This document shows, piece after piece, positions 37,020 to 48,690 of a DNA stretch of 64,000 nucleotides (position 1 is its first letter; every line of letters starts with the position of its first letter). The notes under the pieces are model-generated. The model saw only the letters and a list, made by a program, of their open reading frames with translations. It searched no databases and was not told the DNA's origin. Position numbers and translations under genes: made by a program. Source of the DNA: Histoplasma ohiense (Eukaryota; Ascomycota; Eurotiomycetes; Onygenales; Ajellomycetaceae); assembly GCA_017607445.1 (NCBI GenBank), contig JAEVHH010000006.1, positions 434,001 through 498,000 on the forward strand, given 5' to 3'.

Positions 37020-38830
37020 TAAGAGCTGCTCTCAGTGATTGTATAGATTGCTTGCTAGTAGATAATTGGATTCCTGTATTGTAAGTTCCACTTGTTGATA
37101 GCAGTAGATCGATCGCGTCCCCTAGATAGCTTGTATACATGTTGTTATCGATTTCCTAATGAGGTGGAATTGGTGGATTCTTTGGTTGCTAGAGGTTGTG
37201 TGCAAGGAAGCAAAAAGAATTTCTTTCCTCTTGAAGATTTCTCTTCTCTTTTAACTTGACCATCATCAAAGCTCCTTGCCTTCCTGCTGTGATTTTTCAT
37301 CTCCAAAAAAAAATTTTTAAATTTTTTATATCATTGTTCTCTCTCCCCCCCCCTTTTATTGAAATGGGCTCCCTCAGTTATCTCAATTTTAAGTAAGTTG
37401 TTCCTTGGGCGCTTATCACGTATTATTGTTGGTGTTCCTTGCCAGTGGTGTTATTAGTGTGGTCATGTGCGCCACTAGCTTGTTTCCATATAGCATTATT
37501 TGCTGTTTGCTTGTTATATTGTCCTAGCTCTAATCACATGACACACAACAGTTGGATTCTGTGTGAACATTGTGCCCCCAAGCTGAAGGATGTTGACTTT
37601 TGGTGTGCATTGGGGCCAAATGCCTGGAAGTGTTGTGAGGCTTGTGCCTCTGCAGAGAAATTCTGCAAATCTGTGAGTAATCCTCTTTAATTCTTATTTC
37701 CTTTTTCTTTTTCTTCAAATTTGCTTTTGAATAGATAGTAGTGCTCTTAGCAATGTTGATATACTGATAATGATGCTAGATGCATGATACACCTCTTCTG
37801 AGGCACATCATGCACAGGTGAGTGTTTATCTTCACAGAGGTGACAGCTGAAGAGAACATGACCAGTCACAAAAGTTGTCTTTATCATTTAGTTAAACAAT
37901 TGAACACATCTCATCTGGTGATGCTGTCTGCTCAGAACAGAGCAGGGGTGAATGCTCTATAATCTCAGCACCGAGCGGCAGCTGAGTCTGCAGAGGTGCA
38001 GGTTTTGAAGGCTGTGATTGTGTCTGATCCTTCCAGAGCAGAGGTGTTAGAGGAAGAGAAGGATGTGGAGAAGAATATGAGAGTTTTGAAAGTGATGAGC
38101 TCCAGAGGCTCCATGATGGAGGGGTTGATTGAAGAGGGGTTGATGAAGGAGGAGTTGGCTGAAGAGTCAATGAAGAAGATTGTGGAGGCACTGATGACTG
38201 CAGCAGTGTCTGTGATGCCTGCTTTCTTTGTCAATTTGTCACTGATGTCAATGGAGCAGGGGGAGAGGGTGCTCTGGATGGTGGAGAAGTGGAAGAAGAA
38301 GATGGAGAGAAATGTCTTTCTTCATTGAATATGTCAGAGAATGAGTAGGTTGATGGAGAAGAAGAGATGTGAGAAGACAAATGTCTTGTGAAATAGACAT
38401 TTGTCTATACCTCTGCACCCAAAATGAGTGCCTGTAATATACAAATACCAGAAGGAGTATTGGGTGAGAATGGCAGAGAGAAGAGATGAGAGAGATGATG
38501 AAAGAGAGAAGAGAAAGTGAGAGATAAGAGATGAGATAAGAGTGAATGAACTGAGAGTCTTTAGACTTTTCTTAGAATCCATTTCCTTTGTTTTTTCCTT
38601 GCTTGTATGTTTTATTTTTTGTATTTATTATACCCAAATTGAATTTTTTTCCTTTTTTCCCTTTTCTCTGATAAAATCCTTCTAAAAAGAATGTATTTAA
38701 TTGGAGTTTGGGTGAGATTTGTACTTCTAGTGTTTTTCAATTTAAGATTTGCACTTCTGACATCTTTTGACTTGAAGTTTATGCTTTTGACATTTGGGAG
38801 TATGTTGATTTTGTATTTGTCATTCATTTT
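37020..38830. other. Extra module of G2 between chromodomain and 3' LTR
   Basis: About 1.8 kb not accounted for by gag-pol. It keeps more CpG in its LTR-proximal third (gatcgatcgcgtcc, ggcgcttatcacg). On the plus strand, 37439-37690 encodes a Cys-rich stretch (CEHCAPK...CCEACASAEKFC). It is followed by GTGAGT and, about 65 bp on, TTTGAATAG, which could be an intron. 37996-38328 encodes a Glu/Met-rich stretch. On the minus strand 38612-38851 is Lys-rich with about 39-bp repeats. None is recognised. It may be a captured or antisense accessory ORF, or simply a long spacer. Confidence 0.5.
37439..37690 (+). CDS. Possible antisense Cys-rich ORF in G2
   Basis: 83 codons, opposite to gag-pol. The C-terminal 45 residues contain seven Cys with CX2C pairs (ILCEHC, WKCCEAC, KFCKSV), suggesting a small metal-binding or disulfide module. 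The N-terminal part looks like random hydrophobic translation, so the true start is uncertain and may be an upstream exon. A consensus-like donor GTGAGT lies at 37671. There is no homology I can name; a second copy of G2 would show whether it is conserved. Confidence 0.3.
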   Translation: MPVVLLVWSCAPLACFHIALFAVCLLYCPSSNHMTHNSWILCEHCAPKLKDVDFWCALGPNAWKCCEACASAEKFCKSVSNPL

Positions 38831-41800
38831 CTTGTTCAAGAAAGATTTCAAATGTCTGAGTGTTCAATATGTTTTCTTCCAGTTTCTATGTATCATCACT
38901 AGAATCCCAACCTGTCCATCTCACAAGATATTCTGAAGGTTTGTTTTTTCATTGTCATTTTTCAAGAATTTCTTCAACTTGATATTCTTCTTCACTGTTG
39001 ACAAGTTTCAATCCTGGTTCTGGTAGAGCTCCATTTCTGTGGTTGTATGGCTTCAATAAAGATACATGGAATACAGAATGGATGCTTCTATATGAAGGTG
39101 ACAGTTCTAGTTTGTACACTTGTTTTTCAATGGTATTCAGAATCTTGAAGAATCCAACATATTTATGATTGAGTTTGCAAACTGGGCACAGCAATCAGAG
39201 ATTTTTTGCATTGAGCATGACATAGTCATCTATTTTAAATTGTTGGGGCTTATGTTTTGCATTGTAATAGATTTTCTGTGCTTGTCACATCTTTTGTAGA
39301 TTCTCAATGAGCTTATGACATGTTTCCTTGATATGTTTCACACAGCTAGCAGCATGTATGGCAACCAGTTGTGATGGTTTGCTGACATTAATTTTCAAAT
39401 CAGATTGATATCCCATTAAGACTTCCGCGGATGTCATTTCAGTAGAGACATGTTGAGAGGTATTGTAAACAAACTGCACCAGCAGTAGCCAGCATGCCCA
39501 GTCATCTTGATGATAGTTGATAAAGCATTGAAGATAATGTTCCAAGATTTGATTTTGTTGTTCCATTTGGCCATCTGTTTGAGGGTGAAAGGCTGTTGAA
39601 AGTTTCCAGCATGCATCTAGCATATAACAAAAGATGGACCAATAATGGCTTGTAAACAGCAAATCTCAATCGGATATATGGTTTTTGAGTACTCCATAAA
39701 TTGTATAGAACTTGGTATAAACAATCTCTGCTAGTTCATCAGCTGTAATGTTTTTGATGCAAGGAATATAGATCATAAACTTGGTATATATATTCACAAT
39801 CACTAAAATTGCATCATAGATTTGATGGAGGAATGTAGAGGCTGATAAGTCTGTAATAAAATCCATAGTAATGGACTCAAAAGAATTTGATGATAAGAGG
39901 ATTGTATCCAATTCTTCATATTGTCTGTGCCATTTTGGCTTTACTCTTTGATAAGTATCACAAGTGGATATATAATCTTTGACATCTCTGACTAGCTCAT
40001 GCCAATAGTATTTGTTCTGGATGCTGTCTATGAACTTTTTTATACCAAAGTGACCCCCCTGCGGATCATCATGGTTTGCACTGATAATTTCATCAATGAG
40101 TGTCTTTTGTTGAGGGACATACACACGACCATCAGCACACAATATATCATTCTCAGAAATTGTTCATAGCATATTTTCAGCAACAGTCATATCCTTCTCT
40201 TTTATCTTCTCTCTTTGCTCAGCAGTAAAAGAATCAATCTTCTGTGTTTTACTCAGAAATGAGATGAAGGATTCAGGCATTTCTGTATATGCTGAGTCTC
40301 TAAGAATAGCCTTATTGACTGCAATTCAGAGCATATATTGCTCAACATACAACAGAGGAGAAGAGTTCACACAAGAGATAGAAGATATCAATGTATGAAG
40401 CACTTTTCACTCATTAAAAGAAGCATTTTGCTCATTAGAGACTCATGCACAGACTACATCAGAAGAAATATCATTTTGAAAAGAAGTATCAGCTTCTCAG
40501 TCTAGTCTAACTCCATGTTTCAGCTTCTGTTGCAGAGTAGATAATATAGTTTGATCATTATAGACCTCACTGTAGTCTGCACAACAACTGAGCCCATCAG
40601 CTGAATTCTTTGATTCAGAACAGTGCAGTAATACAAAATCATAAGCAGATAAAGCTTCCACTCATCTGATCTGACATCTGTTCAGTTCCTTAGTCATCAT
40701 AAAGTACTGCAGATTGACATGATCAGATCAGACTTGAATTGAATACTGACTTCTCTTCAGATAGTGTCTTCAATTCTTAAATACTGCTACAATAGCCAAG
40801 AGTTCTTTATCATGAGTATCATAACATGTTTCCACATCAATCAACTTTCTTGATCAGAAGGCAACTGAATGTCAGTGCCCATCATCCTGCAACTGTGACA
40901 GAATAGCAGTGACTGCAAAAGTGGATGCATCAGATTTGATCTGAATACACTGAGCTGGGTCAAAATGAGCTAATAGAGGAGCATGCATAAAGCACAATTT
41001 GAGCTCATCAAAAGCACTTTGAGCATCTTCTGTTCACATAAAAGTGGCTTTTCTTTCCCTCTTCTTGCTCTCTTTTGTAAGTTCAAATAATGGGGCTGCA
41101 ATAGAGGAGAAAGACTTAATAAATCATCAATAGAAATTAGCAAAGCTCAAGAAGAATTGAACCTCTTTAATTGATTTAGATGTAGATCATTCCACAATAG
41201 TGGAGACTCTGTCTGACTCCATCTCAACATCATTTGTATCTATAACAAACCTCAGAAACAAGACTTTGTCCACTTCAAATTCACACTTAGAGAGTTTTGC
41301 AAATAGATTCACACACTCAAGACATTCTAGCACCTTAGTAACATACACTTTATATTCCTGCTTTGAATTGGAGAATATGAGAATGTCGTCCAAATAGACA
41401 ACACAACATATATCCAACAAATCAGACAAGGCATTGTTAATGTATGTTTGGAATGTCACTGAAGCATTAGCTAGTTCAAATGACATAACTACATATTCAA
41501 AATGTCCATATCTCATTCTAAAGGCTGTCTTCCAACAGTCTTTTGCCACTATAAGTATGCGGTGATAGGCATCTCAAAGGTCCAGCTTAGTGAATACCTT
41601 GGCTTTTGAAAGCCTATCAAGTAATTCACTTATTAGAGGTAGAGGGTATCAGTTCTTGATGATGATTTGATTTAACCCTCAATAGTCTACACAAAGACAG
41701 AGTCTACCATCTTTTTTGAGGACAAAGAGAATCAGTGCATCAGCTGGGCTACTGAACAGTTGTATCCACCCTTTATCTAATACATTTTTTAAATATTCTC

Positions 41801-42560
41801 TTAGAGCAGCTAACTCAGTTTCAGAGAGATTGTATATCAGCATAAATGAAGATTGTACATCAGACTCAAGATCTATGCAGTGTTCCATCTCTTCTGATCT
41901 TTTCACACTTATAGCAGCTTCTTCTGAGAAGATATGTGCATATGACATGACATAATCAGATAGATCAGTTGGCAAGTCTGAATACACAGTCAAGAATACA
42001 TATGAAGTATGCTTTGAGTCTTTTGAATATTCTGTAGATAATACTACAAGCATTTCTACTCTAGCTTCTGTGAGAACTTCAGCTAAGACATTTTGTTCAG
42101 AAATAATTTGAGACTGTTGTTCATCTTCAGAGCTTCTAAAGAAGAATTGTTCATCTGATCAATCTATAAGAGAATTTGTTTGTCTTAATCAAGGAAATTC
42201 TAATACAAGATTGTAGTCCTTCATCTTCATCACATGAAAGAAATGAGATGTCTGCTGTGCATTACCCTTGTGATCAGTGACAGTAGTTGCAATGTTATAC
42301 TTTTCAAAGAAGCACATTATGCATCCATCAATTGACTTGATCATTTTGATTTTGCAGTGAGCAGCTTCTAGATTGTGATCCTTTGCTCAAAATTCATTGA
42401 CACAGTTCACTTCTGACTCAGAGTCTACTAGTGCAAGCACTTTTTGCAGACCCTTAGATGTAGCAAGTTCCACTGTGACAGTGAAGCTTAAGGTGTTTTT
42501 GCATCAACTTTCCATGCTTATGACTGCCATTGTGAGCTGAATGATGTGTCTTAAGCATTT
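38830..42560 (-). pseudogene. G2 pol (PR-RT-RNase H-INT-chromodomain)
   Basis: One frame with scattered TGA. Protease: LALVDSESEV near 42440 (DSG has become DSE). RT: CLCVDY near 41690 and an intact YLDDILIF near 41385. RNase H: SDASTFAV near 40945 and the DKELLAIV box near 40800. Integrase: HHCC part at 39990-40142 (CDTYQRVKPKWH), first D in ITMDFITDL, second D at HISD (39670), E in QTDGQMEQQNQ (39585). Chromodomain: EYLVRWTGWDS near 38900 with TWEP decayed at the Trp. Open pieces: 41679-42053, 41187-41549, 39666-40142, 39285-39662, 38955-39194. Confidence 0.9.
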
Positions 42561-42589
42561 TTTGAGTCCTTCAAGTTCTTCATGTCTTT

Positions 42590-43882
42590 TGCATCAGATT
42601 TCAAATCAGACTTGGTGTTTTTGGATTTGTCTTTGAGTCATTTGAAACACAAATCGAAGGTATGTCCTGATCACTTGCAATAACAGCAATATTTTGATTG
42701 AGTGGAGTCATCAGACTTTGTAGTGTCATTTCATCTGCATTTGTTTTGTGATCTATTATCAGCATTATTCCTGTTGTTAAAGCTTTGAGTGGGGTTTTTG
42801 AAATTTGACTTCTCTTTAAGCTTCTTCCATCTCTCTGACAGATTCAATTCTGCCATTGCAAGTTTATGTAGAGTAGCATCATAGCTTAACTCTTTCAATT
42901 TGGTTGCATATTTGTTGAATTCTCAGTGAATGGAAGGTAAAACTTTCATATAGAGGTGTGATTTCCAATGGTATTCACTATAAGAATGCTGCAGATGCTC
43001 TTCAATTGATTGTAAGTGTGAAGCAAATTGTTGAACTGTCTGATCTTCTTGTTGCTCTGTTTTTCAGTACTGTCTATCAGCATCTCAGAAACTTCTATCT
43101 GAATTGATGACTTGACATTGCATCCAACTAACAAATTCTTCCCATGGTGGCAAAGTTCACATATCATGTGTATGTTGATACCAATGTTGTTGCATCTTGA
43201 CATTGAAATGAGTAACAGCTTTGATGATCTTTCAATGGTTGTGTTTGTTGTAGTAATCAAGATCACTGACATGGAAAGTGATAGCAGCTGTAACAAAGTT
43301 TTCAAATTCTTTCATGCTTTGACCTCAGAACTTTTTCATATCTCTTCAAGAAAAGTGATCACTCATGCTGAGATCTTGAAGTTCTAATTGCCAAAGTGGT
43401 ACCCAACTATGTCTCCCACTGACAGTAGTCACAGTGCTTTCCACTAAGGTGTTGGGCACTTGTAGTGTGGCTTCCAGTGGCCTGAGAATACTTGTGGCAT
43501 TATCATGATTATCATTCACACTAGTTGCATCTCTATTGTGGTTTGGATGTGCTTCTAGCATATTTCAGATGGCTGGAATTGTTCCATTCAATTCTTGTAG
43601 TAAAATGTCACATCACTGTTGGAGTTCTTGCAATTCTTTCTCAGTCTGTAATTTTTTGATTCTTCTGACCACAGCTATCTTCTCAGTCTCAATTGCACTG
43701 AGATCTTCAGAAGAGATATCTCCTTCTGAACTATACTCAGAGTTCAATTCCATAGAGAAAGGTGATGCTTGTTGCACACTTTCAGTGGCAGAAGTGCGCG
43801 TTTTGTGGTTTTCTTCCATGGTGTTTGTTGCTTCAGATTCAGCAGTAGCACAAGTACAGTGGATGCTGTGGATAGAGGCCAT
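42590..43882 (-). pseudogene. G2 gag
   Basis: Met at 43882, open to 43613; after a TGA the same frame is open at 43346-43561 and then readable with TGA interruptions. The N-terminus is Ser/Glu-rich, then a coiled-coil-like stretch (KIAVVRRIKKLQTEKELQELQQ region), then capsid. A zinc knuckle CCYCKWSGHTFDLC-like motif (CX2CX4HX4C, Trp now TGA) is near 42670. Pol is in another frame (+2/-1), so a frameshift is likely here too, but I did not find a clean heptamer. Confidence 0.82.
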
Positions 43883-43916
43883 GACTATTATTCAACAGAT
43901 CATCTCTTGAAGATTG

Positions 43917-43929
43917 AGTGATTAGAAAC
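43917..43929 (-). promoter_or_regulatory. Candidate self-primer site of G2
   Basis: Just inside the 5' LTR the RNA would read GTTTCTAATCACT. Its CTAATCACT is exactly complementary to AGTGATTAG within the LTR (plus-strand 44040-44048), which lies about 50 bases downstream of a TATATATA run. This is the same geometry as G1 but only 9 bases and 4 bases in from the LTR edge. Confidence 0.5.
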
Positions 43930-44192
43930 TGTGAGGTGTAGTGACAGTGTGAAGAGTAACAGTAGAAGATAGTTTATAGTGTAACAGAGATAATAGTAAT
44001 ATATTGTAGAGTGTAATATAGTAGTGTAATGTAGTGTAGCTAATCACTAAGGAAGAAAAGAAAGAGAAAGAAGATGTGCAAAATACATACATCGATATAT
44101 ATATACATATAGAAATAGCGGTAGCGAGAGTATAATGGAAAGAGGTAAGAATAAGCGAAGATAATAAGGAAATAATAAACGAGTGCATTACA
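43930..44192 (-). repeat. 5' LTR of G2
   Basis: 263 bp. A long TATA-rich run at 44095-44112, then a CT-rich stretch and the AGTGATTAG element, read on the minus strand. Outer flank GCTGC at 44193-44197. Confidence 0.94.
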
Positions 44193-46369
44193 GCTGCTTG
44201 CTCAATCAAATTGCAGTTATTCACAATTGATTCTGAGCTTACAACTAGGTCTAAATCATTCACATAGCTTGGAGTTCTCACCATAATTGCCATTTGTCTA
44301 TCAATAAATAGAAACTTGATAAATATAGCAAACAAAATGGGTGAGACTGAGGAACTCTGAGGAACTTCTATCTCAATATCTGTTATATCTTGTCTCATCC
44401 CATCAAAAAGCAACTGAATAGTTCTTTTTGACATGAAACAGATAATCCATTTAATGAGAGACTTTGGCATTCTCAGTTCTATCAAAGTATTGATCATTTG
44501 AGAAAGTGAAACACAATCAAATGCACCTTTTATATCAATAAACATTGCAGTTGTAACCATTTTTTCATTCTTTGCAAGTTGAATATCATGAACTACAGAG
44601 AGAACTGCATCAATTGCTGAGTTTTGCTTTCTACTTCCCATTTGATCATCATATAATAGATCAGTAGTAGCAGATAGAAAAGACAATCTAGTTGCAATTA
44701 TCTTTTCCAGAATTTTTCCCAGGCAATTCAGCAGAGATATCACTCTATAAGATTTAGAAATAGTTGGTTTTCTATTGGGTTTTGAAAGAATAACTCCAAC
44801 AGCATGCCTCCAGCACTTAGAATGATACCCATATTTCAAAAGATTTGAGAACAATTCAAAGAGCTCATCTTTTAGTACTGAATAAAGCTCTTGAATTATT
44901 AAGTGATTTATAGTATCAGCTTCTGCTGCTGTGACTTTTGAAGATGAAAAAATAGCTGTCTTTAATTCATCTTCAGTTAAGTCAGGCCATTTCCATTTCT
45001 TATCATATTCATATTCATTATCTTCTTGCAAAGAACAAATCTCAGTTGAATTATTTGATGATGAAAATAATATTCTCATAAAAGTTTGACATTTATCTTC
45101 AAATGAGCTAGCTATAATTTCCTCATTCTGAAAATTATAAGTTAATGTTGGTAGCTTAGACATTGTTTTTGACTTAGTATATCTAAAAGCTTGGAAGATC
45201 TCTTTTCTCTGAGCATTTTCTAGAAAGTTATTCCAACAATCAGTCTTTGCCTTTTTAATTGTTGAGAAATAATCATTTCTAATATTCTTTAAATACTCAA
45301 ATGAAACAAGATCTTCTTTTCAATCTTTTTTAACTCTAGCTAAATGTCTTCTTTTATTTGAAATCTCATCATTCCACCAAGGCTTAGAGAATTCAGAGAC
45401 TCTTTTCAATGGAATATATTTCTTTATACTTGAAAGAATAATCTCTGTGATTAAATTTGCTCTGTCTTCAAGCATTTTATCTGTAAGATTTGTATCTGAT
45501 TTCCAATAAAGAGTTTCTCTATTCTCTAATTTCAACTTTTCAATCATTCTTTTCACTTCTGTCCACTGAGCTTTTTCAAAGTTGTATTGATTTGAATATA
45601 ATGGGTTTTGAACTGTTTGATTACTATCCAATTCCATATCAACTTGAATTATCTCATGTCCAGTGGCAGCACCATTTGTTTCATTTGAGTCAACATACCA
45701 ATTAAAATGTTTATTCTCATATAGATTCTTAGAGAAAAAACATAGATCTATAATTGATTTCTGTCTCAAACCTGACTTGTGAAAAGTGGGAATATCTTGC
45801 TCATTTATCAACTCTAGTTTGTTTAAAAGTGCTCATTCAACTAGTTTTTCAGCTCTAATTGATTGAGTTCTTTCTGAATTTCACCAAGAGTGATGAGCAT
45901 TGAAATCCCCCATGATTATTGAGTTTTTTTCTGGTTTCAACTGCATTAAACATCTATCAAATGTCCAAGTTCTATTGTTTTCTCTCAGTGATCTTTCATT
46001 GTAGATATTGATTAATTGAATATTTTCAAACTGTTTTTTCATATCCACAATGTCACCAACAAGAATATCAGAGTCAGATATCAAATCATATCTCAGATTG
46101 AACTGAAATCTTGAATTCTTTCTAGCATAAATTGCCACTCTAACTCTAATATCTGTTTTCTCTGGTAAAAAACAATAGTATGCTGGATGAGATACACTAT
46201 ACTCTTGATCAGCATCAAGTCTGGGTTCTTGAACAAGAATGAAGTCTGCCTTTTGCTCATAGCCAATTTGTAAACAGGAATAAAGACATGGATTTGTTCT
46301 GTCCACATTATTTTGAATAAATTTGATTTTTGTAGAGCTTTTAACATTTTTTTGTTGTTTTTCTGACAT
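44193..46369 (-). pseudogene. T1 ORF2, endonuclease and RT part
   Basis: Met at 46369. Apurinic-type endonuclease at 45881-46369 (FIQNNVDRT, VQEPRLDAD, SIIMGDFNAHHSW), continuing through a TGA (Trp) to 45320-45811. RT palm at 44197-45163: FIDIKGAFDCV (motif A) and VPQSSSVSPILF (motif B, normally PQGSP). Motif C reads YVNDL where YVDD is expected, so a catalytic Asp is lost by G-to-A. Same frame throughout; with the part left of G2, 1313 codons, a normal Tad-clade size. Confidence 0.92.
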
Positions 46370-46473
46370 TACACAAATATTAAGAAGTGTTTCTCTTTAT
46401 TCAGAGTCAGATAATAGACTGAATCTATTATTCACAACTTCAACTGCTATCATATCCTGCATATGTGTATCTC

Positions 46474-47954
46474 TTATCTTTGTTTGAACAGGGGTTCTTG
46501 GTGACTTCTGTGATCTAACTTTTTGCTTTGCAGAAGGTTCAGAGATAGCAGATTCAGAGAGTTGAGAATTTCTTCTTTTTGTTTATTGCTATTATTTACA
46601 TTAGTAGAGACTGAGTTATTTGTCTGTACTGATGACTTTCCTGATTTGGGAGCAAATACACATTCTTTTGAATTTGCAAAATGGGGCTCTTTACAATTGG
46701 CACACTTTGCAATGGATTTGGAATGTTCACACAATTTTCCCTTTTTCAAACATAGATGACAACTGTGCTCAGCTGTCTTGTGAGATTGAGCACAAATTTG
46801 ACATCTTACATTTCTCTTACAGAGATTTGCAAAATGACCATACTTCTGACAATTTGAACACTGAATTTGAGATTTTAGATTTTCTCTTGTATCTTTAAAT
46901 TCATATGTTCTCATTCTCATACCAGCAATTCTCACAAAGGAGAGTTTAGACTGTTCAAATGACTCAGTTATGATTAGCACTGAAGCATTTTGTCTATTGT
47001 CTCTTTGCTCCTCATTGTTCAGCCAAATTGGCAGCTTTTTTAATTTGATTGAATTGAAGTCTTCAATTTCATGCTGAAGTTGAATCAGTCCATCATCATG
47101 ATTGAAGATTGCTGTAGGTATGTCATGGAGAACAAACTTGCCCCATTTCTCATCTTTTTCCACTGAAATCTCAGTTTTTAAAAGAGATTTTACTATGGGG
47201 GTCCAGATCTGTTGATTTTGAATCAGAAAGTCAGAATTGAACTCAGGCATGGTAGTGAGAATTATTGAATTTCCAAGAAAAGAGCTTTCAACTGAAGCTA
47301 CAACTGATCTGTGTAGTTCAGATTCAAAGACAGAGTTTAATGCATGATTTATCTCATTTCTCATTTGAAAAATAAGACTTACATTTGATAGCATCTTTTT
47401 CTCAAAGACTTCTTTGTTAAAGATCTTAACAATTAGCCTTTGAGCTTTTGACTGAAGAAGTCTCTCATCTTTTAGCTCTTTTCTTGATTTTTCTGAACTC
47501 AGTGTATTCAGAGAATCAGCAGATTTTGAATTCTGAGTATATGTTTTTTCCAAGGATGCAATTTTTGTAACAGAAGAGGTAGAAGACACTGCTGCAGCTT
47601 GAGCATAAGTTCTCAGCCCTGTTTTCTGTTCTGTAGATTGAGATGAACTTAAAGATTTCATCTCAAAAACCTTTTCTAGTTTAGAAGAGATTCCCAGTTT
47701 ATATTTTAGAATCTCATTCAGTTGTCTTGCTTGAATTAGCAGTATATGAAGTACTTCAGTATCTTTTCCTCCATACATTGATTTTTCAAGCATTTGGCAG
47801 CATTTTCAAGGTTTTGAATTTCTTGCATCTGATCTTGATATTTCTTTTTTCGTTTTTTAAGAAACTCAATCTCAGGAATCTCATCAGAAAAGACATCCTT
47901 CTCTATCATTTTGATAGATATTGATAGATTTAGATGATTTGATTGTGTTTTCAA
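46474..47954 (-). pseudogene. T1 ORF1 (gag-like, three CCHC knuckles)
   Basis: Open for 439 codons at 46474-47793. An overlapping frame, 47736-47954, supplies a plausible coiled-coil N-terminus (KKRKKKYQDQMQEIQNLENAAK). The two frames meet at about 47785, so a one-base indel probably split the original ORF1. The C-terminus has CX2CX4HX4C-type knuckles in tandem (CSNCQKYGHFANLC, CQICAQSHKTAEHSC, CANCKEPHFANSKEC). ORF1 would bind element RNA. 104 bp separate it from ORF2. Confidence 0.88.
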
Positions 47955-48690
47955 GCTATTTTTCCTACTAGTAATAGTAACTAGATTAAGTTTTTCAAGA
48001 GAACTTAATAAACTAATACTGATTTTTAGAGATAAATCAGTTAAATCTTCACAAAGTTGAGTGCTACAAACTTGACAGAGGAGGGGAGACTAATGATTTC
48101 AACTTGATTAAGTCAAGACTGAAATGTCAGTTTTTGAAAGAAAAACTAACAAAAAATACTCAGCTTTTTGAAGAGAAGCTGTTAAAACTAGTTAGTTATA
48201 TTCTTTACTTCAGAAATCTCCCCACACAACAAGTGTGTAGCTCAATTGATAAAGAAAAGGTATATAATAACCACTTGATCAGTATTAATGAAAGCTCTTC
48301 AGCCTTTGAATAAGATAAAAGAAATATGAATTTTTGGGCAGAAATTCTCTGTTTTATTAACTCAGAGCTAAAACAGAGAAAACACTCTATCTCTTTCAAA
48401 CTTTGTCTTTTTCTTAATTAAAAAGCTTCTCAAAGTTTCTGCTTAAACTAGGCCCCACCTCAGTTTAAGATTATATTCCTGAAAAATCAAAAGCTTTCAA
48501 TACTAAATGAATTCCCTTTCATTCAAATTGAAACACTTTATCCTACTGAATAGCTCCCAATAAGTTGAATATTGAGTTTCCAAAGAAATGGGTATGCAAA
48601 TGAAGAATCAACAGAGCTAAACCTGCACTTTTTTCCTTTATAATAGATTATATATATATAAATATATATATAAACTACTTGCAGGGACCA
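47955..48690 (-). other. T1 5' region and AT microsatellite
   Basis: AT-rich, no ORF I would support on either strand. Presumably the 5' UTR of T1, but its exact start is not marked by a target duplication that I can find. A (TA)n-rich run lies at 48645-48674. Confidence 0.5.

Larger units (their letters stand above)
36740..44192 (-). mobile_element. G2, full-length chromodomain Ty3/gypsy element
   Basis: 7453-bp minus-strand element with 263-bp LTRs at 36740-37002 and 43930-44192 and TSD GCTGC. It was inserted into the RT of LINE T1: joining 36734 to 44193 restores the LINE frame. Gag, protease, RT, RNase H, integrase and chromodomain are all recognisable, and an additional module of about 1.8 kb precedes the 3' LTR. 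The two LTRs differ at a modest number of C/T sites. Confidence 0.95.

Noticed and set aside
36729..37140. Hydrophobic minus-strand ORFs that might be membrane proteins
   Set aside because: They are translations of the G2 LTR; the same frame recurs at the end of the 43922-45163 frame inside the other LTR.
37996..38328. A host gene captured by G2
   Set aside because: The Glu/Met-rich translation is not recognisable and could be chance; kept only as part of the extra-module finding, not called as a gene.
42946..43305. 119-codon minus ORF in the G2 gag region
   Set aside because: Out of phase with the gag frame defined by the N-terminal part and the zinc knuckle; a shadow frame.
48224..48300. 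tRNA gene: 'tagctcaattgataaag' resembles a tRNA A box
   Set aside because: No B box (GGTTCGANTCC-like), no acceptor or anticodon stem pairing that I could draw. Probably chance in AT-rich sequence.
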